This document shows, piece after piece, positions 12,795-24,829 of a stretch of 64,000 nucleotides of DNA (position 1 is the stretch's first letter; every line of letters starts with the position of its first letter). Both the position numbers and the translations under genes were made by a program. Under the pieces are notes generated by a model. That model had not been told where the DNA came from and ran no database searches. It saw nothing but the letters and a program-made list of their open reading frames with translations. Location: NCBI RefSeq assembly GCF_963675165.1, contig NC_087377.1, positions 17,939,018 through 18,003,017 on the forward strand. The letters are read 5' to 3'. This DNA is from Halichondria panicea. Taxonomy: Eukaryota > Porifera > Demospongiae > Suberitida > Halichondriidae.

Positions 12795-13038
12795 CTGTTG
12801 TTGCCAGGATAGATATTTTCGTAATCTGAATGATTGTAGGCACATTATGATAAAGCTATACACACACACGCATGCACGCACATACACACGCACATGTGAT
12901 AGGGTTATTACATGCACAGTATTATGACAGATGGAATCATACCTCGAATATGTTCATATGTGTGCTCATCATTTGATTGGACACTGGCTGCATCATTAGG
13001 AGCTTGTATAACAGACATACCATATGCGGGATTCCTCG
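12795..13038 (-). pseudogene. Orphaned cytoplasmic-tail exons of B2
   Basis: Two exons, 12943-13038 and 12795-12825, are in frame and correspond to B4 tail exons. They encode [21 protein letters not shown] and DYENIYPGNN motifs. The donor that should link them to the B2 transmembrane exon is mutated, so they are probably unused. Confidence 0.65.
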
Positions 13039-13085
13039 CTGTGTGCATGTGATATATATTCAGTGAATAAAACATACACTATATT

Positions 13086-16000
13086 TTATGACTTGCAATT
13101 GTATGCAGTTTGGTTGGGATGCCAGGAATAAGAAGGTTTTCGTCTCGTGCAAACCAACAGTATAAGAATAAACAGTAGTATGATCACTATGACTCCAATA
13201 ACTCCAACCACAGACACAGCAATTACCACTTCGTTAACGTCACCTCCTATAATTATATAATTATAATTATAATAGGCTGGCAATTGGAATAATAAACCTT
13301 CTGTAGGTGGTGTGAGAATAGGTGGTGTGAGAAAGCTGATGGTGATGTTTGCGCTCACACCAGGGGTCAAAGTGCAAGAGTAGGTCCCAGTGTCTGTAGA
13401 TTGTGGATTGATGAACACGAGGTTATTGCCAACTTGAGTGGCAGAAGAGGGCAGAGTGAGTCGACCAACACGCACCCAGCGTAGAGTAAGGACATTACTG
13501 ACACTGGAGGAACAGTTGAGTTGTGTTCTCTGACCAGCAAATACTTCCCCGGGAGGACCGGCGACAGTGGGCGGTGAGGGTGCTGTGTGTGTGGGTGGAG
13601 GGGGAGATTAGACTCGTACAGTAGTTTTCCTGCACACCACTAGTCATTAAACAGTGTGTGCAAGATACAAAACACTACAGTGCATCCAGTCTAGAGAGTA
13701 GAATACAAAAATAGGTGAGTAGTTGTACTTAAATGTATCTCAAGATTGGAACATTTCTAAGAAATTGTGCTGATATACCATTGTATAGGTAAAAGAATAA
13801 GCTAAAACATGATTCAAAAATATTTCCCAAAAGTTGTTGTAGTGGAAAATAATTTTAGGTGATAATGGGGGTGATCGTAAAAAAATGTACGTAACATCAA
13901 TTATCTCCGGAACTAAAGTATTTCTGGACAAATTTTTCTTGTCAAAAGTTAGACAATTTATTCAAGCTTACTCTGTGTAATTTTTGGACCTTAGCCGTAA
14001 GATTTTCTACTATCTATAGATGTTGTGACAAAATTCCAAACCTTAGCCGGAAACCGTTGGCCTTTTTTCTCTCCCTATAACCGATTACCCACTATAACAA
14101 TTGTTTATTGTTTTATTAATCACCACAAACCCACCACCTTATGTTGTCATGGAAACATTTTTGGATATGTTGTAGTTTATTCATTCACCTACACAATGGT
14201 ATCAGCAGATGTTCTTAGAAATGTTCCAATCATAAGATATTTACATTTAAGTACAACTACTCACACATTTTTGGCTCTTTAGACTGGATGCACTGTATCT
14301 TACCTTGTGTGGAAAATTCTCCCTGAAAGAAGAACTGAGATATTCCCATCGCATTGACAGATGCAACACGTACGTCATACAAAGCACTCGGTATTAAATC
14401 AGTCAATATCACCATGGTAACATTGCCGGCCACACTCCTCACGAGAACGTCGCTAGGAGTGGTCCAATCATTGACATGCTCTTTGTATTGTACGAGGTAT
14501 TCGTCCACCTGACCCCCGGGAAACACCCAGGAAATTAGAGCCATTCGATTGGATACTTGGTCCACCGTGGGAGCGACTAAAATTGCCTGTGGTTCATCTG
14601 TGAGGGATGGCCTTGACGAAATCAATTGAAATGTCTTTTCTAAGCTTTCATAAAATCATAAAATTGTTGGCATTGGATCAACGGTACTGCATGGCCGTTC
14701 AAAGATGCTCTAATTCAGTAATGCTAAATATATAAGTTTTAAAGTAGAACTATACTACTAGAAAATCGGCTCTGTAACTATAGACTGTTCTGATGGTCCA
14801 AGGAATAAAATAAGTTAATACTCACCCAGTGACTGGGTCATGATGGTAATGGTGGCAGCCTCTCCTCTACCAGCTGTGTTCACAGCTACCACTTCAACTC
14901 TGGAGGGGGGGGGGGGAGAAAGCAATTGTAATAAATCCTTAGGTTCAAACAAATCTGCTCACAAAGAGAACAGAACGGATATTAGCTACTAGACTATTGT
15001 TAACAAATGCATTATATACATGTATTAGGAAACAATTGCTGATACTATACTATACTAAACTACAATGCCCATTATGTATACATACACTACCTACAGTAGC
15101 GAGATAGTAACTATGCAGACAATAACTAACTCACTCATATGAGGTGCTGCCCACAAGGTCGATTGGTGGACTGGGGGTCCTACCATTAAATAGTAACAGG
15201 GAGAGGTCAGACAGATCAGTAATCTCAATCTCACTGAATGTTGGAGCTCCTATTATTCTATAGCGCATGATGTACTGAGTGACTGGGCGACCACCATTAT
15301 CAGCCGGTAGCAGCCAGGAGAGACTTAGACCAGAGGCACTCACACCCTCGTCAGTCAGGTTAAGTGGCATTGAAGGAGCTGGGGGGGAGGATGAGGTGGT
15401 AGTGAATCATACACCCCACAATATACTCACGATCCACTAGCGTTTGATTGGATACAAAGTCTGAGAAATCTCCGATCCCCTGGGAGTTGCTCCCGGCAAC
15501 CCGAACGCTGTACCCTGACCCCTTATCCAGCTGAGTGAACGTGTATGTGAGGGTGTTAGGATCAGATACTATGAAAGTGCGAAAGTCAACGTCGTTGCTA
15601 TCACGGAGGCTGACAAACCAAGCTTCCTGTGGAGAGGTTGTAGCAACACTGAAAACAGGAGGCTGTAAGGAAGGGGGGCAATATGACATTGGCTAAGTGT
15701 GGGGTGTAAGGTGTGTGTGTGTGTGTGGATGTGAGTGTGTGTGTGTGGGTGGGTGTGGGTGTCCTTACCAGCCACTCTGCAACGAGAGTTGTAGAAGTTG
15801 GACTGGTCAGTGTAACCATACGAGGAGCACCAAGCCCTACACATCACATGACCAGTAATTAAGCCACATGGAAGAAACTGCCTACTATATATGTAATTAT
15901 TAGTAATGTTTGTAACAAAGGCTGGCTAACAAAACACACACACACTTACTTAGAGAGAGAGTCATGGCTGATATCATAGCAGATTCACTAGAGCCAACAG

Positions 16001-16331
16001 CATTGTTAACAGTCACTGTAATATTGAAGAGTGTAAATTCATTTAGACCAGGAATCTGGGTTGATTGCAGAGAACTGTCGCCAGTGAGAGGTATCTCTCT
16101 AACTCGTACTATTCCATCGAATACTTTCACTGTGACCCCGGTTATAGGGCTCAGTCCATCGAAGCCGTTAGTCCAGGAGAGGTCCAGACTAGTCTCTCCA
16201 ATATTGGAGACCATCAGGTTAGTGGGGGGATCAGGGGGAACTGTGTGTGGTGTGAGATGTGAGGGTGTGTGTGTGTGTGTGATATGTGAGGAGGTGTGTG
16301 TGTGTGATGTGAGGGTGTGTGTGTGATGTGT

Positions 16332-16365
<34 letters not shown>

Positions 16366-17479
16366 TGTGAGGGTGTGTGTGGGGGAGGCTTACCTTGAAT
16401 GATGACCTCCACACTGGCATTTGCAGAACCAACTACATTTGTTGCGACACAAGCGTAAGTACCGCCGCTGGTTGTAGTCAGTCCTGACCTCATTAGATTG
16501 GACGATCCACCAGCAGAGTTAATGATAGCTCCACCAGCGCCATTAGTCAGAAGTGACCTTTCATGGAACCAGGTTATAAAAGAGACTGGGACAGAGTCGG
16601 AGATACAGGAGAGAGATATGGTTCCAGTTATGAAGACCATGTTAGAGGCTGGATTACTAGACGCTATACTGGGTATATCTGCAGAGGAGGATATGACATA
16701 ATACAGACAAATATGTCATTATCATCTTACAGTTAACGATCAAGCTTCCAGAGTCTTCAAGAAAATCTCCATTTTGATTGCTAGTCAGTCGACAAGTATA
16801 TACTCCAGCTTGGTCTCTTTGTACGTTCGATAATTGTGGTATTTGAAACGTAGAAAATAGTTCCCCGGCTGGATTGTACCACTGTCGTAGGAATGTCCCT
16901 GGTCGGTGTTGGTCGAGACACAGCCTAGCCTTATATCCCCTCCCTCTGTGACTACCCCATTATCTAGGATACTAACAATCGGTGCAGAAAGGCCTGTAAT
17001 TAGGGCAAGAAATAATTAATAGTATCATATCAAACTTGGATAGCTATATAGCCACTTACCAGCTGGGTAAATGAAATCACTGGCGCCGCCGCATTGAAGG
17101 GAGACAGGTATTCCCAGAAGAAAGAAAGCATCAGCATCAGTGATTACCAAGACACCAGGCATTGAAGTAACAGATACTCTATTTGTTCCGTCAGTAAGAA
17201 CCATATCAGTTTGAGCAATCCAATGTACATCAGTTGCGAACTGTCCACCTATAATACATCGTATGCAGGAGGTAGCCAGTGAAGCATTTATAGAAAGATC
17301 ATCAGTCAGATCGAAAGTTTCACTGCAAATCTGACCATGGACACCTGTATAGAGGTGGAATAGAACCTCATGACAATAATCATATTGCTCTAATATTATT
17401 ATTATTGTTGGCTACTCTGAAACTTACAAGGCATTAAGCAGAAGGAGAGCAGAGCTATCAGAGCTATACCAACAGCCAT
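13086..17479 (-). pseudogene. B2: family-B receptor, damaged
   Basis: Exons: 17428-17479 (signal [17 protein letters not shown]), 17060-17344, 16731-16993 and 16394-16678 (three Ig), 15950-16240 (FN3), 15769-15836 plus 15431-15662 (FN3), 15135-15378 plus 14826-14899 (FN3), 14304-14597 (FN3), 13298-13582 (Ig) and the transmembrane exon from 13246. The second Ig exon is 263 bases, one fewer than in B4, from a lost base near 16907. This shifts the frame to a stop within the same exon. At the end of the transmembrane exon the donor GTAAG seen in B1 is ACAAT, so the frame runs on to AYNCKS and a stop at 13086. The intron after exon 14304-14597 carries a 618-base foldback element. The region 14.6-16.7 kb is very close to B3, showing recent duplication or conversion. 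Confidence 0.82.
13678..14295. mobile_element. Tc1/mariner-type non-autonomous element (MITE) in B2 intron
   Basis: Inverted termini of about 140 bases, beginning CAGTGCATCCAGTC and ending GACTGGATGCACTG, flanked by TA on both sides (13676-13677 and 14296-14297). CAGT ends with a TA duplication are typical of Tc1/mariner relatives. No transposase reading frame is present. B4 lacks it at the matching site. It sits a few bases past the splice donor of the FN3 exon 14304-14597. Confidence 0.8.
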
Positions 17480-17716
17480 CTTGCTCAAACTATTAAATGG
17501 CTTCATGTAATATACGTAGCACTTTACTATAAGGAAACCACTAAACACCTTGAAATTTATCAGCCCACACACCCACACACACACATGCACACATGCACAC
17601 AAGCGTAAGAACTGGAAATAATAAGAACACATAATAGGCCAGGACCACGTTAGTAGGCATGGGGCCAATAGTCAAACACACAGATACCATGTAACTTAAT
17701 TGCAATAATTATGTTT

Positions 17717-19607
17717 TTAAAATTCCACGCACACACTGGTTGTCCTGTACGACACTACAGTGCACAAGATTATACAAAACTTACGTTGTGTGGAAAATTC
17801 TCCATGAAATAAGAACTCTGATGTACCCATCGCATTGACAGATGCAACACGCACGTCATACAAAGCACTCGATATTAAATCAGTCAATATCACTATGGTA
17901 ACATTGCCGGGTATCCTTCTCTCCATGACGTTATTATCAGAGGTCCAATCATTGAGGCGCTCTTTGTATTGTACGAGGTATTCATCCACCTGACCCCCGG
18001 GAAACGCCCAGGAAATTAGAGCCGTTCGATTGGTTACTTGGTCCACCGTGGGAGTGACTAAAATTGGCTGTGGTTCATCTGTGAGGGTCATAATCATAAT
18101 ATTGACCCCTTCCCCCGTTTAATCAATGGTTTGGGGACTCTTTTAGCTGCCATAACTTGAATTTCAACGACTTTCTGATCTTTTGAAACCTTTAAAATTC
18201 TGTCATCTTTGAGAATTGCCAATTTGGCCGTACCAATAGCCCATGGCCCAATTAAGCCGAAATGTGGACTATGGCCTTGATGAAATCAATTGAAACGTCT
18301 TTTCTAAGTTTTCAAAATCATAAAATTGTTGGCATTGGATCAACGGTACTGCATGGCCGTTCAAAGATGCTCTAATTCAGTAATGCTAAATATATAAGTT
18401 TTAAAGTAGAACTATACTACTAGAAAATCGGCTCTGTAACTATAGACTGTTCTGATGGTCCAAGGAATAAAATAAATTAATACTCACCCAGTGACTGGGT
18501 CATGATGGTAATGGTGGCAGCCTCTCCTCTACCAGCTGTGTTCACAGCTAACACCTGAACTCTGGAGGGGGGGGGGGGGGGAGAAAGCAATTGTGATAAA
18601 TCCTTAGGTTCAAACAAATCTGCTCACAAAGAGAACAGAACGGATATTAGCTACTAGACTATTGTTAACAAATGCATTATATACATGTATTAGGAAACAA
18701 TTGCTGATACTATACTATACTAAACTACAATGCCCATTATGTATACATACACTAGCTACAGTAGCGAGATAGTAACTATGCAGACAATAACTAACTCACT
18801 CATATGAGGTGCTGCCCACAAGGTCGATTGGTGGACTGGGGGTCCTACCATTAAATAGTAACAGGGAGAGGTCAGACAGATCAGTAATCTCAATCTCACT
18901 GAATGTTGGAGCTCCTACTGCTCTGTAGCGCATGATGTACTGAGTGACTGGGCGACCACCATTATCAGCCGGTAGCAGCCAGGAGAGACTTAGACCAGAG
19001 GCACTCACACCCTCGCCAATCAGGTTAAGTGGCATTGAAGGAGCTGGGGAGGAGGATGAGTTGGTAGTGAATCATACACCCCACAATATACTCACGATCC
19101 ACTAGCGTTTGATTGGATACAAAGTCTGAGAAATCTCCGATCCCCTGGGAGTTGCTCCCGGCAACCCGAACGCTGTACCCTGACCCCTTATCTAGCTGAG
19201 TGAACGTGTAGGTGAGGGTGTTAGGATCAGATATTATGAAAGTAGTGCGAAAGTCAACGTCGTTGCTATCACGGAGGATGACAAACCAAGCTTCCTGTGG
19301 AGAGGTTGTAGCAACACTGAAAACAGGAGGCTGTAAGGGAGGAGGGCAATATGACATTGGTTGAGTGTGGGGTGTGAGGTGTGTGTGTGTGTGGGTGGGT
19401 GTGAGTGTGTGTGTGGGTGTGGGTGTGGGTGTCCTTACAGGGACTCTGCAACGAGAGTTGTAGAAGTTGGACTGGTCAGTGTAACCATACGAGGAGCACC
19501 AAGCCCTACACATCACATGACCAGTAATTAAGCCACGTGGAAGAAACTGCCTACTATATATGATATGATGATAAAACAAGTAATGTTTGTAACAAAGACT
19601 GGCTAAC

Positions 19608-19638
<31 letters not shown>

Positions 19639-21154
19639 TTACTTAGAGAGAGAGTCATGGCTGATATCATAGCAGATTCACTAGGGCCAACAGCATTGTT
19701 AACTGTCACTGTAATATTGAAGAGTGTAAATTCATTTAGACCAGAAAGCTGGGTTGATTGCAGAGAACTGTCGCCAGTGAGAGGTACTGGTACTATTACT
19801 ATTCCATCAATTATTCTCACGGTGACCCCGGTGATAGGGCTCAGTCCATCGAAGCCGTTAGTCCAGGAGAGGTCCAGACTGGTCTCTCCAATATTGGAGA
19901 CCATCAGGTTAGTGGGGGGAGAAGGGGGGACTGTGAGGGCGTGTGTGTGTGAAAAGTGAGGGTGTGCATGTGTGTAATATGTGAGGGTGTGCATGTGTGT
20001 GATATGTGAGGGTGTGCATGTGTGTGATATGTGAGGGTATGTGTGTGCGTGTGTGGTGTGGGTGGGGGAGACTTATACCTTGAATGATAACTTCCACACT
20101 GGCCATTGCAGAACCTACTACATTTGTTGCGACACAAGTGTAAGTACCGCCGCTGGTGGTAGTCAGTCCTGACCTCATTAGATTGGACGATCCACCAGCA
20201 GAGTTAATGATAGCTCCACCAACGCCATTAGTCAGAAGTTACCCTTCATGGAACCAGGTTTATAACAGAGACTGGGACAGAGTCGGAGATACAGGAGAGA
20301 GATATGGTTCCAGTTACAAAGACCATGTTAGAGGCTGGATTACTAAACGCTATACTGGACATATCTGCAGAGGAGAATATGACATAATACAGACAAATAT
20401 GTCATCATCATCTTACAGTTGACGATCAAAGTTCTAGAGTCTTCAAGAAAATCTCCACTTTGCAAGCTAGTCAGTCGACAAGTATAATTTCCAACTTCAT
20501 TTCTTTGTACGTTCGTTAGCTGTGATGCTGGAAAAGTGGAAAATGGTTCCTCCCCGGCTGGATTGTACCACTCAATCCGGAATGTGCCTGGTCGGTTGTT
20601 GGTCGAGAAACAGTTGAGCCTTATATTTTCTCCCTCAAGGACTACCCCATTATTTGGGATACTAACAATCGGTGCAAAAAGGCCTGTATTTAGGGCAAGA
20701 AATAATCATATCAAACTTGGATAGCTATATAGCCACTTACCAGCTGGGTAAATGTCATCAACCCCACCGCCGCATTGAAGTCTGACTGGTATCCCCAGAA
20801 GACCAAAGAAAGCATCAGCATCAGTGATTACCAAGACACCAGGCATTGAAGTAACAGATACTCCATTCATTCCGTCAGTAAGAACTATACTAGGGTCAGC
20901 AATCCACTGCACATTAGTTGTGAACTGTCCACCTACAATGCATCGTATGCAGGAGGTAGCCAGTGAAGCATTTATAGAAATATAATCAGTCAGATCGAAA
21001 GTTTCACTGCAAATCTGACCATGGACACCTGTATAGAGGTGGAATAGAACCTCATGACAATAATCATATTGCTCTAATATTATTATTATTGTTGGCTACT
21101 CTAAAACTTACAAGGAATTAAGCAGAAGGAGAGCAGAGCTATCAGAGCGTCCAT
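17717..21154 (-). pseudogene. B3: family-B receptor lacking membrane exons
   Basis: Exons: 21112-21154 (signal MDALIALLSFCLIP, shortened by nine bases in frame), 20741-21028, 20417-20683, 20079-20364 (three Ig), 19643-19930 (FN3), 19439-19505 plus 19096-19330 (FN3), 18800-19043 plus 18488-18561 (FN3), 17785-18078 (FN3). One extra base in the third Ig exon near 20260 shifts the frame, and the split-FN3 exon is 67 rather than 68 bases. The membrane-proximal Ig, transmembrane and tail exons are absent: homology to B1 stops at about 17718, and B2 begins 240 bases further. If the last donor is ignored, the frame ends at 17717. This is a truncated duplicate next to B2, probably non-functional. Confidence 0.8.
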
Positions 21155-21453
21155 CTTGCTCAAACTGGCTTCATGTAATATGCTGGTTTGGCACTTTAGT
21201 AAACCACTGAACCAGCCACTGAACACATTGTCATGTCATATGTATGGTTGCCTCCCACATGATGCACACAAGCACAGCAGAAGCACAAGTGCATAAACAA
21301 ACACACACGCATGCACATACCATGTAACTTGCATTTTTTTAACTTGTAAATTACTTGCTAACACTTATATGCAGTAATTACTTACTATGCAGTTAACAAT
21401 GCAGCTAGCTACATAAGAACAGCTATTGGGAAATAGTTATTCTAATTGTAGAT

Positions 21454-21683
21454 CTAAGTTACAGTGTCATACACAGCATTTCCGCTTGACGTGTTCTCTT
21501 TGGTTAGACCATACGCTGGGTTGTTGGAGCTGACAGGGTCTGTAGTGTAGGCACCTTTCTTCCTTGACTTCACGAGCAGTAAACTGAGTAATATTGCAAC
21601 CAGAGTTATGAGGATAATTAGAAGGATGATGGCGGGAACCCCAATAGCCAGTCCAACAATAGACTCCATACTCAATGGTTCTT
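21454..21683 (-). CDS. Transmembrane/tail exon of A3, probably bypassed
   Basis: A 230-base intact exon, near-identical to the last A1 exon. It has an IIGLAIGVPAIILLIILITL helix, an RKK stop-transfer, NPAYGL and VYDTV, and a good acceptor. The exon before it in A3 ends in an in-frame TAG, so ordinary splicing never translates this exon. Confidence 0.65.
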
Positions 21684-21732
21684 CTGCAGAAGAATAGAAT
21701 TGAGTTATTATACTAAGTTAGAAATAACATAC

Positions 21733-24506
21733 CTATAGCATTTCCATATCAGTTATCATGACCTCCACGTTGATTACCATGGAAACTGTTCCGGCTGCAT
21801 TAGTCCCCACACATGTGTACACACCAGCATTGGCTAGCGTAGCACTGTCGATAATTACTCTAGACAGAAACGAGTTGCCAGTAGGCCTGGAAATACCGAT
21901 ACCATCTCCTGAAGAAAGCACGTTACCATCTTTAAGCCATGTAATTTCCGGTGTGGGGATGCCCATGACCTCACACTCTATATTCAGTCTAGCGCCTACT
22001 ATTGTGTTTGGTGTAGAACTAAAGTTTGTGATGATCGGATCGGCTGAAGAGGAGGAGGAGGGTTCAGGTGCATAAGTATGTGTTGCCTAGGAATTGACTT
22101 ACTGCAAAATACAAATGGATTCTCTTGAAATACGGTAGACTCAGTTGTACTTTCACAACTGTACGTTGCAGCATCACCCATGATGATATCAGACAGTTGT
22201 ATCTGAAGGAAAATCAATATGCACGTTTAAGTAACATGCAATCACCATCCACCAATCACACGCAGGCACAAGCCTCACCTGGTCGGCAAAGGTTTGTGAG
22301 ACTCTTTGGAAGTTCCCCTCTCCTGGAGTGATGACGTTGCGCCCCATTAGAAATCTTACTTCAGGCCGTGGAAAGCCATCGGTTTGGCAAGTGATAATGA
22401 CAGTACTGGCGTTGAGTAGACACATGGCAGCAGGGTTATCAATAACTGACAAGCTCAATGAAGAAATTGGATCGCTAGTGGCAACTGTAGGGAAAAATTA
22501 AACAAACGCTAAACAAAGATATCTCAATTGTACCTGGTACAGTAATGTACAAGTCTGGAAGAACCCTGCTTCCAGCAAGATTGCTGAAGATAGCAGAATA
22601 AGCCCCTGATGTTTCATTGGTCAGATTAGTCACGGTCAACATAAACGTGTAAGGAGATACGGCATTAACATCACTGCAAGGGTTGGTGATAGTGTATTGG
22701 TCTCCGTTAGCAATGTTAGAGCCTTTGAAGGACCACTGTACACTCGGGCAAGGGTCAGCCTCCACAGACACAGGTACTGTCACCATGGTCCCAAAGTCAC
22801 CCATAAAGAGAGTACCAACTTGTCTGTCTCTCACTGCTCCAATGACAGTCTCATCGAAAGCCAGGGCAGTGGGTGCAGCTGTGTAATGAAACAAACTGAT
22901 AGTGAACACGCAAAATTATACATGTACAAAGTAAATTAAGATGCATAATAATTATAGCAAACTGCTTATAGAACATGTACGTATACAAAAGCAATGGTAT
23001 AATTATGTTACCTGGAGCTCTGGCCTCCAACAACCAGGCAGCATTGTCTTCAGACACTGTATTACTGACAAAGCACTGGTACACTCCAGAGTGACTGACT
23101 TGAGGGTTTGCAATAGTCAGCATAGTGGCGTCAAAGACAATTCCAACGAATGAAGAGTCAATTACATCTCCATTGAAGTACCACACTGTTGAGGTTGCAG
23201 GGTAGCCAGTGTTGGCACAGGAGAAGGTAGTAGCAGGGCCTTGTCCTACAATCACTTCACGGATGTTCACCTCCGAGGGATCCATCGTTATCACGGCTTT
23301 CCCTGTGTGCATGTGTGTGTATGTGTGTGTGTGTGCGTGTGTGCGTGTGCGTATGTGTGTGGTGGGTGTGGGTGTGGGTGTGGGTGAGATAACTCACGTT
23401 GCACTGTGACTGCTCCACTACTGATAATAGTGGCTTGGCCCTCTCTACATTCCAGAGTGACTACAGCTGGGGGAGGGGGTAGGTTTGTGACCGTACCCAC
23501 TGCTTGGTTGGAATCAGTGTTGGTTCCAACACTATTAGAGAAAGCACAAACACGATTTAGTGTCCCTTCTGAAGAAACATAGCTGAACTCAAAGTCCTCG
23601 TCCTCTCCCTCTGCAGAAAAAGCCGTGAGATCTCCTATCTCCTTGTACACAAAATCCATTCCATTTACTAGTCCAGTACCATTGACAAAGTATGTCTCAG
23701 GGCTTCTCACTGATTCGTGCATTCGAGCATTGCTTACTTCACAGTGATAATCGCGTGGGAAAGTCTCAATATCTCGAATGTAGGCCCATCTTCCACCCTC
23801 CAGAAACCTTATGAGATTATTCTCCAGGTTCTCGATTAAAGGTGTACCGTCTTGAAACCACACGATGTCTGGAGGTGGTTGCGAGTCCCCAACCCTGCAC
23901 TCAAGAGCTATGTCAATACCAAACCCAGCAGTAGGAATTGCAGTTGGTACAAACGTACGCTCTACCTCAGTTGGCATAAAGCCACCGAAAACTACAAATA
24001 GAAAATGATTACAATACAATGTAGGAGCATGAATTGCTTACATGCATAGTAGACAGTGATGTCTCTACTGCGGATGGTTGCATTGAAGCCAGGCTCTCCA
24101 ATGATGTTAGTAGCCTCACAGTGATAGATAACTCCAGCCGTGGAAGCATGTTCTCCCTCAGTGATATTTTGAAACAAAAAGTTACCATTAGAAAGCATAA
24201 AGCCAGCGTCAACCACGTCATCTCCCCTGTACCAAGTCACGGTAGGTGTAGGGTCCCCAGTAACATCGCATTGTAGGCTAAGATCTGAATTAGATCCATC
24301 AGCGTTGGTTGCAAAGACAACCACATCTTCTTGCTCACTGTTGAAACTAGGAGCCACTCCTACCTCTGTATGTATATATAATAATATGTATGTATACCTA
24401 TAATATAAGAAGTTGATCTCTCACCTGTGTGTGCAGAGAACACAATATTGGTGCTGTAGATGCAGAGTAAGATAAGAACTCCTCCACTTGCTGTCATGAC
24501 AGCCAT
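21733..24506 (-). CDS. A3: family-A Ig protein ending as a soluble form (750 aa)
   Basis: Exons: 24425-24506, 24042-24365, 23398-23991, 23012-23302, 22534-22878, 22279-22484, 22103-22202, 21733-22043. All phases match, from the signal MAVMTASGGVLILLCIYSTN through seven Ig-like domains. A 2-base insertion just before the last donor (CTATAG where A1 has CTAG) turns the final codon into TAG at 21733-21735, exactly at the exon end. The product would be the complete ectodomain without helix or tail, that is, secreted. The rest of the frame is undamaged, so a decoy or soluble receptor is possible. A very recent single lesion or a sequence error is the alternative. Confidence 0.75.
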
Positions 24507-24569
24507 TGGCTAGAACTATAGACACTAATTATAATAAGGCCTAAGTTGTTTATTTTTAGCTATAGATCT

Positions 24570-24586
24570 AATACTGAAAGTGATTA
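24570..24586 (-). promoter_or_regulatory. Family-A shared promoter motif (A3)
   Basis: AATACTGAAAGTGATTA about 65 bases upstream of the A3 ATG, inside a conserved flank also seen at A6 and A7 (AAAACAACAACATGCAACAG adjoining). Confidence 0.55.
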
Positions 24587-24829
24587 AAACAACAACATGC
24601 AACAGAGATCTATCTGAAAATAACACACCCAATATCTAGTGTATGTACACATCTATAACTACACAATACTTCTTGGAAAGGACAGACTTGCAGGACTGCA
24701 ATCAGACTTGACTAAGATATGACTTTTGTAGACTCCAGTGACTTCAGATCAGCGATCTATGACCACCCCACACCCCCACAGACTTCAGATGGCATTGTGA
24801 ATCAACACCCACACACAAACATTGATTAA

